From: a virus
IMG/VR virus record: IMGVR_UViG_3300030333_006069
Span: 1-28,215 of that record
Length of the DNA: 28,215 nt
Reading direction: 5' to 3' (one strand)
Shown: positions 1-8,324 of the stretch, piece after piece
Numbering within the stretch: position 1 is the stretch's first letter
How the letters are laid out: the number at the start of each line of letters is the position of its first letter
Program-made: the position numbers and the translations under genes
The notes under the pieces: model-generated
What the model was told of the DNA's origin: nothing
The model's database searches: none
The model's input: only the letters and a program-made list of their open reading frames with translations

Positions 1-40
1 TGTTTCATTAGCACTAGATATTTATTACCACATTAGATAA
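1..40 (+). CDS. 3' end of an upstream gene (partial)
   Basis: One frame is open from base 2 and ends in TAA at 38-40, giving the C-terminal residues VSLALDIYYHIR. The stop is followed at once by GGAGAAGAA and the ATG at 50, the same tight spacing seen throughout this operon. It is therefore probably the end of the preceding structural gene. The other two frames close at 9-11 and 34-36. Too little is visible to name a product. Confidence 0.5.
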   Translation, partial: VSLALDIYYHIR

Positions 41-49
41 GGAGAAGAA

Positions 50-1594
50 ATGCCAAGTTTTACAACAACAACAAATATAACAACAGGAAGGGGAGACACT
101 TTAACTGCAACAAAATCAGGGCAGTATGAAGATGTTTTTAATGTAAGGCAAGAATGTGATAATTCTAATGGTTTTATTACATTAGTGCTTGGTGGTTCAA
201 AAGGTCAATCTGTATTAGAAGATTGTAAAACATTGATAATTAAAAACACAGGCATAGTATCTGCTGAAGTTCAAATCAGAACAGAGCAATGGGCAGATGG
301 AACTCCTGATACTAATACAGATGGTGCAGGTGGTTTATCTAATCAAACATTTCTATTAGCTGTTGGTGATTATATGATGCTACCAAATTTTAGGCAGATA
401 AACTTTGGCTCTACTGATGGTTCAGGTGCAAATGCTTATCAGCTAACAAATCAAGCACCTGAAAGAGATATTTCTTCACCTGTTTTATATGTTGCAGTTG
501 ATAACCCTGTAGGTGATGATGCACAATTACTTGATGAGGCAAGTAATATTAATGATACAGTTACTAATTTTACTGTTGATGATGGTGATTTTTTTAAAGT
601 AGGAGATTTAATAAGATTAGATAATGAGATAATGGAAGTTACATCAATTTCTACAAATGAATTATATGTAATAAGAGGAACACATGGTTCAGCTAAGGCA
701 TCTCACAATGATGATGTAGCTATTAGATTTCCATTCTTTAATGCCTATGCAGATTTTGATAAATATACTACTGTACAAACAGATGCTTCAGGTAGATTTA
801 AGTGTATGAACTTTTTTGGATATGGTAGAACAGATGGTGAAGCAGATGGGATTGTAGCAGGTTCAGTTTCAGGCAAATTTTATAGTGCAGGGTTTCAGGA
901 ATTTGGGATGTCAGGGGTCACAGCTTCAACTAAAACAGGACTAGCAGCATCAACTGCTTATGCTTTTGATATAGCAGTAGATGGTGGATCAGATCATACT
1001 TTAAGTTTTACTACAGATTCTTCTAATGGTAATTTTGGTGGGAATAATGGTTTAATACAGAAAATTCAAGCAGCACTAGATGAGCAGTTTTATACAACAA
1101 GTTCTAACTTGTTAAATAAAAAGGTTCATGTTGGTATAGTAAATGGTGATATAAGATTTACATCAGGACAACATTTATCAACATCAGCAATAGCAATATC
1201 TGCACCTGCAAGTGGCACTACACCTTTTGGAGTTGGTGCTATTAGCATGGCTGTAGGGGATATAGAAGCGGCTGTTCCTGCAAAACTTCCTGATGATACA
1301 ATAAATGATAAAAGATCAAATGTATCAATACCAAATACAAGTGCTTTCTTTTATGATGATGGACATGGAAATATACTAGGTGCTTGTAGTGGAACAATAA
1401 ATTATGAAACAGGTGCTATAGATTTACAAGGCTGTCCACCTAATGCTAATTTTGTTGTAGATGCTAATTATGGATCAGCACATTCAGGTGGTAATGAATA
1501 TGCTAATACAGTAGGTAATAGCTTAGTTTCAGTAGCAGGTAGAAGTGTAAATAGTAAAATTAATGCAGTAATTGAAGTAATAGGATTAAAATAA
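50..1594 (+). CDS. putative virion structural protein, head region
   Basis: A 514-residue protein rich in Gly, Ser, Thr, Asn and Asp, with no signal peptide or membrane segment. Around residues 174-230 is a beta-rich module (FKVGDLIRLDNEIMEV, then a VIRGTHGSAKASH stretch) of a kind that recurs in phage structural proteins. The region around 290-400 is low-complexity and beta-like. It precedes the head-tail adaptor gene, where capsid, decoration or head-fibre genes normally lie, so a capsid-associated or decoration role is the best guess. It is not a recognised HK97-fold major capsid protein. The ribosome binding site GGAG lies 5 bases before the ATG. Structural role is inferred mainly from context; exact function is unknown. 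Confidence 0.6.
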   Translation: MPSFTTTTNITTGRGDTLTATKSGQYEDVFNVRQECDNSNGFITLVLGGSKGQSVLEDCKTLIIKNTGIVSAEVQIRTEQWADGTPDTNTDGAGGLSNQTFLLAVGDYMMLPNFRQINFGSTDGSGANAYQLTNQAPERDISSPVLYVAVDNPVGDDAQLLDEASNINDTVTNFTVDDGDFFKVGDLIRLDNEIMEVTSISTNELYVIRGTHGSAKASHNDDVAIRFPFFNAYADFDKYTTVQTDASGRFKCMNFFGYGRTDGEADGIVAGSVSGKFYSAGFQEFGMSGVTASTKTGLAASTAYAFDIAVDGGSDHTLSFTTDSSNGNFGGNNGLIQKIQAALDEQFYTTSSNLLNKKVHVGIVNGDIRFTSGQHLSTSAIAISAPASGTTPFGVGAISMAVGDIEAAVPAKLPDDTINDKRSNVSIPNTSAFFYDDGHGNILGACSGTINYETGAIDLQGCPPNANFVVDANYGSAHSGGNEYANTVGNSLVSVAGRSVNSKINAVIEVIGLK

Positions 1595-1595
1595 T

Positions 1596-1655
1596 ATGCC
1601 TAAAAATAAATATAAAAAAAAGACCAAGAATAAAACTAAAAAAAAGAGGTATTAG
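1596..1655 (+). CDS. 19-residue lysine-rich microprotein
   Basis: The ORF reads MPKNKYKKKTKNKTKKKRY. Its ATG starts one base after the TAA of the preceding gene and its TAG ends directly before the next ATG at 1656, so it fills the gap exactly. Twelve of 19 residues are Lys or Arg, so the product would be an unstructured polycation, possibly binding DNA or an acidic protein. The caution is that the purine-rich run AAAAAAAGAGG at its 3' end also serves as the ribosome binding site of the next gene. An A-rich spacer with a chance ATG is therefore the alternative. No separate Shine-Dalgarno site is seen; translation would rely on coupling. Confidence 0.4.
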   Translation: MPKNKYKKKTKNKTKKKRY

Positions 1656-2618
1656 ATGGCAATATCATCAACTTATTGTACACATAGAGATTTAAAAGAT
1701 ATATATCCTAATATAGATGAATTTGATGTTAAGACAGCTATATATGGATGGACAACAGTATCGACTAATAAATATGCTGCACATAATAGTGGTCTTGTTA
1801 CACAACTATTTGCAAATGGAGAAGATTTGGGACCAGCACAATCTGCTCATACAGATTTAAATGTTGAGGGAGAATGGTTTTATAATTCAGCAGAAGATGT
1901 GTGTTATTATTATTCAGCAAGTTCTCCTGCAGATAAACTAATGGAAGCTGGAGAAGAGTTTTCTACTCTTATAACTAGAATTATGAAAAATGCTTCTAGA
2001 TATGTAGACTCTAGAATTGATGCAGGTATACCAAGAGATGCTTTTAAAGATAAAGAAGGTAATTATGATTATTTTCTTATAAGGACTACAGCAATTGTAT
2101 CAGTTTATTTTCTTATTAATTCTACAATGCCCGGATCCGAAACATCAGCAAAGTTTTTAGAAGAGGCTAATTTTAACATAGATCAGATAAACACAGGAAA
2201 AACAAAACTTTCTTATCAAGTTTCTGGTGACTCTGCTAGTGGTGTTCTTAGAGAGGTCACATCTCCTCAAAATGCAAATGCTCTTTATATTGTTGATACA
2301 AGAGGACATTATACAGGAGTGTATGATTTAATGAAAATAGTAATTTCTACAGGAGGAGCTATAGGCACAGCTAAATTTGATGTATATCATGGTGACTCTA
2401 CAGGCTTAAAGCAAAATAAAGTTATAGATGCAGAGCTTATTACAGGAAAATATCAAAATGTTGGCTCAGGATTACAAGTTAGATTTGCAGGTGCTAATGA
2501 TTCTTCTGTGGCAACTGCCAATGATGAATGGGAATTAGAATGTTGGGGGCAATATGAGTCTTTAGATGATGCTCCTGGTAGTGGAACAAACACAAGGCTT
2601 ACAAGGCGATCTTATTAA
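1656..2618 (+). CDS. putative head-tail adaptor (connector) protein with C-terminal extension
   Basis: A 320-residue protein. The N-terminus (YCTHRDLKDIYPNIDEFD) and the helical stretch at about 103-150 (RIMKNASRYVDSRIDAGIPR, then an alternating hydrophobic helix) resemble gp6/gp36-type head-tail adaptors, which form a ring below the portal. Two regions are additional: an insert at about 27-95 and a beta-rich C-terminal half (about 185-320) with a jelly-roll-like pattern. At 320 residues it is two to three times longer than a typical adaptor, which suggests an added surface-exposed domain. It is preceded by AGAGG and followed three bases later by the neck-protein gene. The adaptor call comes from helix pattern and gene order; the C-terminal domain is unassigned. 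Confidence 0.5.
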   Translation: MAISSTYCTHRDLKDIYPNIDEFDVKTAIYGWTTVSTNKYAAHNSGLVTQLFANGEDLGPAQSAHTDLNVEGEWFYNSAEDVCYYYSASSPADKLMEAGEEFSTLITRIMKNASRYVDSRIDAGIPRDAFKDKEGNYDYFLIRTTAIVSVYFLINSTMPGSETSAKFLEEANFNIDQINTGKTKLSYQVSGDSASGVLREVTSPQNANALYIVDTRGHYTGVYDLMKIVISTGGAIGTAKFDVYHGDSTGLKQNKVIDAELITGKYQNVGSGLQVRFAGANDSSVATANDEWELECWGQYESLDDAPGSGTNTRLTRRSY

Positions 2619-2621
2619 TAA

Positions 2622-3056
2622 ATGCCAACAACTTATGTAAATTATTGGAAAGAGATATCTGAAAAATTCCAATCTAAGTTTAGAGAAGAATTTGGTAATT
2701 CTATGCCAGTTTTTATAGGAGAAGGTGATTACTCTGGAAATCAATTTTTAAAAATAACTCCTGAGTCAAATTCATTGTCTGAAAGATATGTTATTGGAGA
2801 ATTAAGAGAATATAATTTTAAATTTATTTATTATTTTATGGATGCAAATATAAAGAAAAAAGCTCTTATCCATATGCTTAGAATTATATGCAGAATAGAA
2901 TCTTTAATTGCATCTAATAGAAGAATTGCTTTAACTAATTCTACAAGTATAGTCAATAGTATAATAAGTAGTTATAATATAATTGAAGGCTCTGAAGGAT
3001 ATGATTATTTAATAGATATTAATTTTACTTGTCAACATTTAGGAAATATTAGTTAA
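2622..3056 (+). CDS. putative neck / tail-completion protein
   Basis: A 144-residue alpha/beta protein placed after the adaptor and before the tail tube, where head-closure and tail-terminator proteins are encoded. It is clearly paralogous to the first ~145 residues of the next gene. Shared positions include a W near residue 9, the FR.EFG motif at about 20-25, GNQ.L.I.P at about 39-47, E.RE at about 60-63, R.I.RIESLI at about 87-95 and a terminal F.C.H. Head-closure or terminator proteins form hexameric rings at the head-tail joint, and tandem copies could form two rings or one mixed ring. No strong ribosome binding site is seen; the start lies 3 bases after the previous stop, suggesting translational coupling. 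Confidence 0.5.
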   Translation: MPTTYVNYWKEISEKFQSKFREEFGNSMPVFIGEGDYSGNQFLKITPESNSLSERYVIGELREYNFKFIYYFMDANIKKKALIHMLRIICRIESLIASNRRIALTNSTSIVNSIISSYNIIEGSEGYDYLIDINFTCQHLGNIS

Positions 3057-3058
3057 AG

Positions 3059-6000
3059 ATGGGCGTTTCTTTTACAAATAATTGGGAAATTATTTTAAAT
3101 AAACTTGAAAGCATATTTAGAACAGAATTTGGAAAGACTTTAAATGTTTACACAGGAATTAAAAATGATTTTAAAGGCAATCAATATTTAAGAATTTCTC
3201 CTTCTTCTAGTACATTTACAAATTATTCTTCTCATTTAGAATATAGAGAGTTTGGTATTAATTTAACTTTACACTTTAAAAGTCCTAATTCTAAAGAATC
3301 TTCTAATGATCAAGTTATGAGATTGATATCTAGAATAGAATCTCTTATTGTTGATAACTCTGCAATGACATTATCTGATAATAGTATTGCATATAATTGC
3401 AGAATTGATTCTACTGAAATAAATACTGAAAGTGAAAATGAGTATATAGTTTTATTTGATTTTAAATGTGTCCACGCTAATAGTAGCCTTACACCAACAG
3501 TAACAATTACAGCAGCAGAGGTTGCAGATGGTGCAACATCTTCTGATAGTGCATTATCTTTAACCTTTACTCTAAACAGAGATTCAGATAATTTTGTTGT
3601 TGGAGATGTAGATGTTACCAATGGATCATTAAGTAGCTTTAGTGGCTCAGGATCAGTTTATACAGCTACATTTACACCATCAACACAAGGTGCAACTACT
3701 ATAAAAGTATTAGCAGATAAGTTTACAGGAATAGGTGCATCAGGTGGTAATACTGCATCAGATATATTTAATTGGACTTATGTGCCTAAATTTGTATTTA
3801 CAGTTGAAATTCCATCAGATGATAAAACTTTTGCTTTACCAATAGTAGAAGTTGCAGGGCATACACCAAGTTTTAATATAGATTGGGGTGATAGTAGTAA
3901 TGATGATATAACTGCACATGATGATTCAGCTTTAGATCATACATATAGCACAGCAGGAACTAAAACAATTACAATAGATGGAACAGTAAAAGGTTTAAAG
4001 TTTATTGGTGGTGGTGATAAGGATTTAATGAGAACTATAAGTAATTGGGGTGGATTAGATATTACAGAGCAATTAACTTTTAAAGGATGTACATATTTAA
4101 ATGTATCAGCAAGTAATGCACCTACAGTAACTTCAACTAATTTAAATTCAACATTTATGGATTGTCCTGCATTAACAGCAATAGGGACAGGATGGAATGT
4201 TTCAAGTGTTACAAATATGCAAAATATGTTTCATGGTTGCACAAATTTCAATGGTTCTGACCTTGTAAATTGGAATACAGCCTCATTAACAAATATGAAT
4301 GGCTTATTTGAAGATGCAAGTTCTTTTAATCAAGATATAGGTTCTTGGGATGTTGCAGATGTAACTAATATGGCAGAAGTATTTTATAAGGCATCATCTT
4401 TTAATCAAGATATAAGTAGTTGGAATGTGTCTAATGCTACTAGTATGTATCGCATGTTTACAAGTGCTATAGCTTTTAACAATGGTGGTAGTGATAATAT
4501 TAAAAATTGGGATACATCTAGTGTAACTAATATGGAATCAATGTTTAGAGAAGCTTCATCTTTTAATCAACCTTTACCAACAGATGGTAATAAATGGAAT
4601 GTTAGTTCTGTAACTACTTTTAAATCTATGTTTCAACTTGCATCTGTATTTAATCAAGATATTTCAAGTTGGAATGTAAGTTCAAGTGAAAGTTTTTATC
4701 AAATGTTTTACAATGCAGATGCATTTAATCAAGATTTATCAAATTGGACATTTACAACAGATGCTAGTAAAGATATTGATGCTTTTGGAATGTTTAGAGC
4801 TATGAATGTATTTAATAGTCCATTAAATTGGGGTAGCAAAACAGCAAGATTTACAAGAACAGCAGGAATGTTTTGGTATACAGAAAATTTTAATCAAGAC
4901 ATAGATGGATGGGATACATCTAATGTTACTGATATGAATAGTATGTTTAGAGATGCTACAGCCTTTAATCAATCTTTAAATAGTTGGAATGTATCTAGTG
5001 TTGAAAATTTTTCTTATATGTTTAATAATGCTAGTTCATTTAATCAACCATTAAATGATTGGGATTTTAAAACAAGTGGAGATATAGATATGAGGGCTAT
5101 GTTTAGAGGTGCAGTTGGTTTTAATTCCTCTTTAGCTTGGTGTGATGGTGCAGGTAGGGCAAATAATACTGCAAGAGTTACAACTATGTGGTATATGTTT
5201 GATTTAGGTGGTTCTGATGTTTTTACAGGAATAGGATTAAATAATTGGGATACATCTAATGTTACTGATATGACTAATATGTTTTCATATACTGATGCTT
5301 TTAATGCAGATATATCTAATTGGAATACATCTAGCGTTACTAATATGTCAGCTATGTTTAGCCATGCTACAGCTTTTAATCAAAATATTAATAGTCAAGG
5401 TAAAAATGCATCTAATTTAAAAGGTTGGTGGAGATTAAATAATAGTTTAGAAGATGAAAAGGGATATAATAATGCTACTAATAGTGGTGCAAGTGCTGTT
5501 AGTGGTAGTGGAAATACAGTAGGTAGCTTAAATACTCACTCTTACGATTTTGAATCGACTGAAAGTGATTATATGAATTTAGGAGACCACGAATTTGCTA
5601 CAACAGAAGGTAGTATGTCAGCTTGGGTAAAAATAGAATCTGATACAGATGATATTCAATCAATTCTTGCTAAATATGATACTCCAAGTGATAGAAGTTA
5701 TCAAATAGGAATAAATGCAGATTTAAAACCATTTTGTAATGCTATGGACACAGCAATTTCTTTTGATTCAAATACTGCAATAACATCTTCTGATGCTTTA
5801 AGCACAGGAACTTGGTATCATATAGTGGGTACATTTTCAACAAGTGATACACATAAAGTTAAAATATATGTTAATGGTGTTTTAAAAGGCACATCTGCCA
5901 ATTCACTAGATAGTGGAATACAGGATACATCACAACCTATTTATATAGGCAGAGATGGAGATGGTAATTATTTTGATGGACTTATACAAAATGTAGCAAT

Positions 6001-6427
6001 ATGGGATACTGTATTAACAGCAGAAGATGTAGAAGATTTATACAATAGCCTTGCACCTACTGATTTACAAGAACCTGCTTCTTATGATACTCCTAATGCT
6101 AAATGGAGCGTTTCTAAAGTTACCAATATGACAAGTATGTTTGAAGATGCTGATGCTTTTGACCAAAGTTTATCTGAATGGAATTTTGATGATATAACAG
6201 GCTCATCTACAGGATTTAATAATTTTATGAAAGATAAAATAAGTAGTGATAAATATAGCACAGCTAATTACAATGCTTTATTAGTTCAAATAGAGCAAAC
6301 TAATGAAGAAACTGATTTGCAATTACATGCAGGGGGTGCTAGTGGTGCAGAGCCAACAGGTGCAGGAGATACTGCAAGAGCTGCCCTTATTACAAGAGGA
6401 TGGACAATAACAGATGCAGATAGCTAA
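3059..6427 (+). CDS. neck protein fused to Ig, PKD-like, BspA-like repeat and LamG domains
   Basis: A 1122-residue multidomain protein. Residues 1-144 are a paralogue of the preceding neck protein. Residues 145-242 are a bacterial Ig-like domain (TPTVTITAAEV, then VTNGSLSSFSGSGSVYTATF). Residues 245-325 are PKD-like (FNIDWGDSS, then DHTYSTAGTKTITI). Residues 360-782 hold about 15 BspA-like DUF285 repeats of about 25 residues built on W[ND]xSxVTNMxxMFxxAxxFNQ. Residues 786-1000 are a LamG/ConA-like lectin domain (WWRLNNSLEDE, SAWVKIE, GTWYHIVGTF, KIYVNGVLKG, YIGRDGDGNYFDG). One more DUF285 repeat follows at about 1018-1045, and the C-terminus (RAALITRGWTITDADS) is the usual DUF285 array end. 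LamG is thus inserted inside the array. The likely role is a surface-displayed adhesin anchored at the neck, binding glycans or cell-surface proteins. Confidence 0.75.
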   Translation: MGVSFTNNWEIILNKLESIFRTEFGKTLNVYTGIKNDFKGNQYLRISPSSSTFTNYSSHLEYREFGINLTLHFKSPNSKESSNDQVMRLISRIESLIVDNSAMTLSDNSIAYNCRIDSTEINTESENEYIVLFDFKCVHANSSLTPTVTITAAEVADGATSSDSALSLTFTLNRDSDNFVVGDVDVTNGSLSSFSGSGSVYTATFTPSTQGATTIKVLADKFTGIGASGGNTASDIFNWTYVPKFVFTVEIPSDDKTFALPIVEVAGHTPSFNIDWGDSSNDDITAHDDSALDHTYSTAGTKTITIDGTVKGLKFIGGGDKDLMRTISNWGGLDITEQLTFKGCTYLNVSASNAPTVTSTNLNSTFMDCPALTAIGTGWNVSSVTNMQNMFHGCTNFNGSDLVNWNTASLTNMNGLFEDASSFNQDIGSWDVADVTNMAEVFYKASSFNQDISSWNVSNATSMYRMFTSAIAFNNGGSDNIKNWDTSSVTNMESMFREASSFNQPLPTDGNKWNVSSVTTFKSMFQLASVFNQDISSWNVSSSESFYQMFYNADAFNQDLSNWTFTTDASKDIDAFGMFRAMNVFNSPLNWGSKTARFTRTAGMFWYTENFNQDIDGWDTSNVTDMNSMFRDATAFNQSLNSWNVSSVENFSYMFNNASSFNQPLNDWDFKTSGDIDMRAMFRGAVGFNSSLAWCDGAGRANNTARVTTMWYMFDLGGSDVFTGIGLNNWDTSNVTDMTNMFSYTDAFNADISNWNTSSVTNMSAMFSHATAFNQNINSQGKNASNLKGWWRLNNSLEDEKGYNNATNSGASAVSGSGNTVGSLNTHSYDFESTESDYMNLGDHEFATTEGSMSAWVKIESDTDDIQSILAKYDTPSDRSYQIGINADLKPFCNAMDTAISFDSNTAITSSDALSTGTWYHIVGTFSTSDTHKVKIYVNGVLKGTSANSLDSGIQDTSQPIYIGRDGDGNYFDGLIQNVAIWDTVLTAEDVEDLYNSLAPTDLQEPASYDTPNAKWSVSKVTNMTSMFEDADAFDQSLSEWNFDDITGSSTGFNNFMKDKISSDKYSTANYNALLVQIEQTNEETDLQLHAGGASGAEPTGAGDTARAALITRGWTITDADS

Positions 6428-6675
6428 TGAAAGAAATTAAATACAAAAATATAAACAAATACTATTGGTGTGCTTGGGGTGGTGATGTAGTGCATTTTGG
6501 TAAATTAGAAAGTGGTCAAAGAGTAACTACAGGGCAACCTAATTTAGAAAATTATGCAACAGAAGAAGAATTAGAAGCTAAAGTTGATAGCCTTAAATCA
6601 GAGGATTATTATAAAGAGCATACTATGACGGAAGAAGAATTTGCAAAATATTTAGAAGATAAAGAAAAAGAATAG
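6427..6675 (+). CDS. small acidic hypothetical protein
   Basis: An 82-residue protein starting in a TAATG overlap with the stop of the giant neck fusion, so it is translationally coupled. The N-terminal half has a compact beta-like pattern (YYWCAWGGDVVHFGKLESGQ). The C-terminal half is a charged helix rich in Glu and Lys (TEEELEAKVDSLKSE, then MTEEEFAKYLEDKEKE). It might be a chaperone or accessory for the adjacent display protein, but nothing in the sequence proves this. Function unknown. Confidence 0.65.
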   Translation: MKEIKYKNINKYYWCAWGGDVVHFGKLESGQRVTTGQPNLENYATEEELEAKVDSLKSEDYYKEHTMTEEEFAKYLEDKEKE

Positions 6676-6687
6676 ATTTTCTAGAAT

Positions 6688-6777
6688 ATGTTTATTAAAT
6701 TATGCTATAAGTTCTATAACCAAATCTCTAGAAGTTGTAATATTTCTAGAAATATCTTTATACAGGAGAATGTATGA
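6688..6777 (+). CDS. possible 29-residue microprotein
   Basis: A short ORF in the only sizeable gap of the structural operon. It begins MFIKLCYKFYNQ, contains two Cys, and ends in a TGA that overlaps the next ATG as ATGA, the arrangement used by real gene pairs here. No convincing ribosome binding site precedes its ATG, and the region also holds a 16-base palindrome, so the ORF could be fortuitous. Confidence 0.3.
   Translation: MFIKLCYKFYNQISRSCNISRNIFIQENV
6740..6755. repeat. 16-base perfect palindrome with central TCTAGA
   Basis: ATATTTCTAGAAATAT is a perfect palindrome. It lies 18 bases before the next ATG, in a gap that also holds two further CTAGAA sequences (at 6681 and 6728). It may be a protein-binding site, an RNA hairpin affecting translation of the following small gene, or a chance AT-rich palindrome. 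Confidence 0.4.
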
Positions 6778-6953
6778 AAGTAAAATTAAAAAAAAATGTA
6801 AAGTTGTCGCAAAATAGAAATTATATGGGATTAGATACTAATATTTGGATAGCTTTAAATCAGGGAAAATCAGTAGAGTTAAATGTTATTCCTAAATTAA
6901 TTAAAGATAAAATAGAATCAGTTTCAGGTTCAAAGAAAAAAGGAGATAAATAA
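6774..6953 (+). CDS. small basic hypothetical protein before the tail tube gene
   Basis: A 59-residue ORF with a good ribosome binding site (AGGAGA, 6 bases before the ATG), ending in a TAATG overlap with the tail tube gene. It begins MKVKLKKNVKLSQNR and has a basic tail (SGSKKKGDK); the middle (IWIALNQGKSVELNVIPKLI) reads as a small beta structure. Small proteins at this position often belong to the head-tail joining set, but no family is recognised here. The strong start and overlapping stop make it a real gene in my view. Confidence 0.7.
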   Translation: MKVKLKKNVKLSQNRNYMGLDTNIWIALNQGKSVELNVIPKLIKDKIESVSGSKKKGDK

Positions 6954-7957
6954 TGGCAAATGCAGCTTTTTCACCAAAAGACTTTAAAGTAGGGATAGTT
7001 GAAGAAGCTACTCCAGGAACTATACCTACATTAACAACTACCAATATAATAAAACAATTAGATGTAGATTCTATTGCATCACCTACTTTAAACGTTAATC
7101 AAGTTTTAGAACCTAGAACACAAGATGGCAGAATACTTTCAAGTGTTGATTTTTTTCAAGATAATAAAAATTCTGCAAAAGAAATTACATTAACAGGAAC
7201 TTTTCATAATGATGCTGGTCATAGAATGCTAATACAAAGTGTTTGTGGATTAACAATAGCTACAGCTGATGGAGATTTGGCATTACCATATAATGCTACA
7301 GGTGTAAGTGGAAGGTATGGAGTTGCACAAGAGGATGCTACTTTTACTTTAGTTGTGGCTTCTCCTGATACTACAGATGGATACAATTTTGTAATGGCAG
7401 GTGCTATGTGTACAAATTTTCAAATAACTGCTGATAGTGGAACTGATGGAGGGCAATATAAATTTAGTGCTACAATAAGCTCAGGTAGACCTGTAACTCT
7501 TGATAATGAAACACCTGAATCTATTGGTGCATATTCTGCAAATCCTATTCCAATTTCAAGGTTAGCAACTAAAAAAGTTTATAGCCAAGATGTTGTTCTT
7601 AATTCTTTTGGTGTAACTATAGATAGTCCTGCAGTTTATATGGGAACATCTATAACGGGATATGATGCATTTGCAAGAGGGTCGGAAATATCAGTAACAG
7701 CTACAGCTCAAGTTAAATATGATTCTGTTACAAGAGGGTTTATTAATAGTTTTGATTCTCAATCTACAGGAGACCATGATGCTGCTGATGCTTTTACTAT
7801 GACTCAAACAACTGCAACTGATTGCTCAATTGCAATCCCTTCAGCAGTTCTTACAAATGTTGAATTGTCTGAAGGTGATATAATGATGTTAGATGTTGAA
7901 ATGAAAGCTGTTAGTTTAGGCTCTGGAAATATAATAACATTTGACTTAACATCTTAA
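6953..7957 (+). CDS. putative major tail tube protein
   Basis: A 334-residue, beta-rich protein. The N-terminus (FKVGIVEEATPGTIPT) matches the usual start of siphophage tail tube subunits (G.E...G..P), which polymerise into hexameric rings around the DNA channel. The product is soluble, Ser/Thr/Ala-rich and has no membrane segment. It lies immediately upstream of the G/GT chaperone pair and the tape measure gene, the standard position for the tube gene. Its start overlaps the previous stop as TAATG. The length is at the upper end for the family, leaving room for an extra domain in the C-terminal half. Confidence 0.72.
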   Translation: MANAAFSPKDFKVGIVEEATPGTIPTLTTTNIIKQLDVDSIASPTLNVNQVLEPRTQDGRILSSVDFFQDNKNSAKEITLTGTFHNDAGHRMLIQSVCGLTIATADGDLALPYNATGVSGRYGVAQEDATFTLVVASPDTTDGYNFVMAGAMCTNFQITADSGTDGGQYKFSATISSGRPVTLDNETPESIGAYSANPIPISRLATKKVYSQDVVLNSFGVTIDSPAVYMGTSITGYDAFARGSEISVTATAQVKYDSVTRGFINSFDSQSTGDHDAADAFTMTQTTATDCSIAIPSAVLTNVELSEGDIMMLDVEMKAVSLGSGNIITFDLTS

Positions 7958-7969
7958 TAGGAGTATAAA

Positions 7970-8275
7970 ATGAAAAAAACCGTAGAACTTTCAACTAAAA
8001 GAAAAGTTGAAATAAGAGAGATGAGCATAGATGATATTGATTATTGTGAAGACCAATATTCTTATACAGTTAGTGACAATAATGTAAGAGGACTTGTAAA
8101 TCTTGCAAGGTCTAGAACTGCATGGCTTAGGCATGGAATTTGTGGCGGATCTTTTAAAGATTACAAAGAAAACTTTAAAGGCCATCCAGACGATTCTGTT
8201 TTAAAGCAATTAACTGCCACAGAAAAGGAAGAATTACATTTTCTAATAAAGGAATATCAGTCTATGGGGGAATAG
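7970..8275 (+). CDS. tail assembly chaperone, G-like
   Basis: A 101-residue protein (MKKTVELSTKRKVEIREMS start) whose gene lies between the tail tube and the tape measure, the conserved place of tail assembly chaperone G. Such proteins bind the tape measure during tail assembly and are absent from the virion. AGGAG lies 7 bases before the ATG. The zero frame ends at TAG 8273-8275, immediately after a run of five G. The -1 frame from there is open for 150 codons, so a fraction of ribosomes should make a longer GT fusion. Confidence 0.75.
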   Translation: MKKTVELSTKRKVEIREMSIDDIDYCEDQYSYTVSDNNVRGLVNLARSRTAWLRHGICGGSFKDYKENFKGHPDDSVLKQLTATEKEELHFLIKEYQSMGE

Positions 8276-8324
8276 AATCCCTCACGCTAGAATTAAATAT
8301 ACATTTTAGCAATTGGTGTGAGGG
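8266..8324 (+). promoter_or_regulatory. programmed -1 ribosomal frameshift signal
   Basis: The zero-frame codons ATG GGG GAA contain five G (8266-8270), allowing the GGG-decoding tRNA to re-pair one base back. The zero-frame stop TAG follows at 8273. After a 6-base spacer, a 12-pair stem can form between 8279-8290 (CCCTCACGCTAG) and 8313-8324 (TTGGTGTGAGGG), including three G-U pairs, with a 22-base loop. Slippery run, short spacer, strong stem and open -1 frame together form the standard arrangement. Confidence 0.8.

Noticed and set aside
2562-3621. Minus-strand ORFs opposite the neck genes
   Set aside because: They run antisense to genes with clear structure and operon fit; their products show no recognisable pattern.
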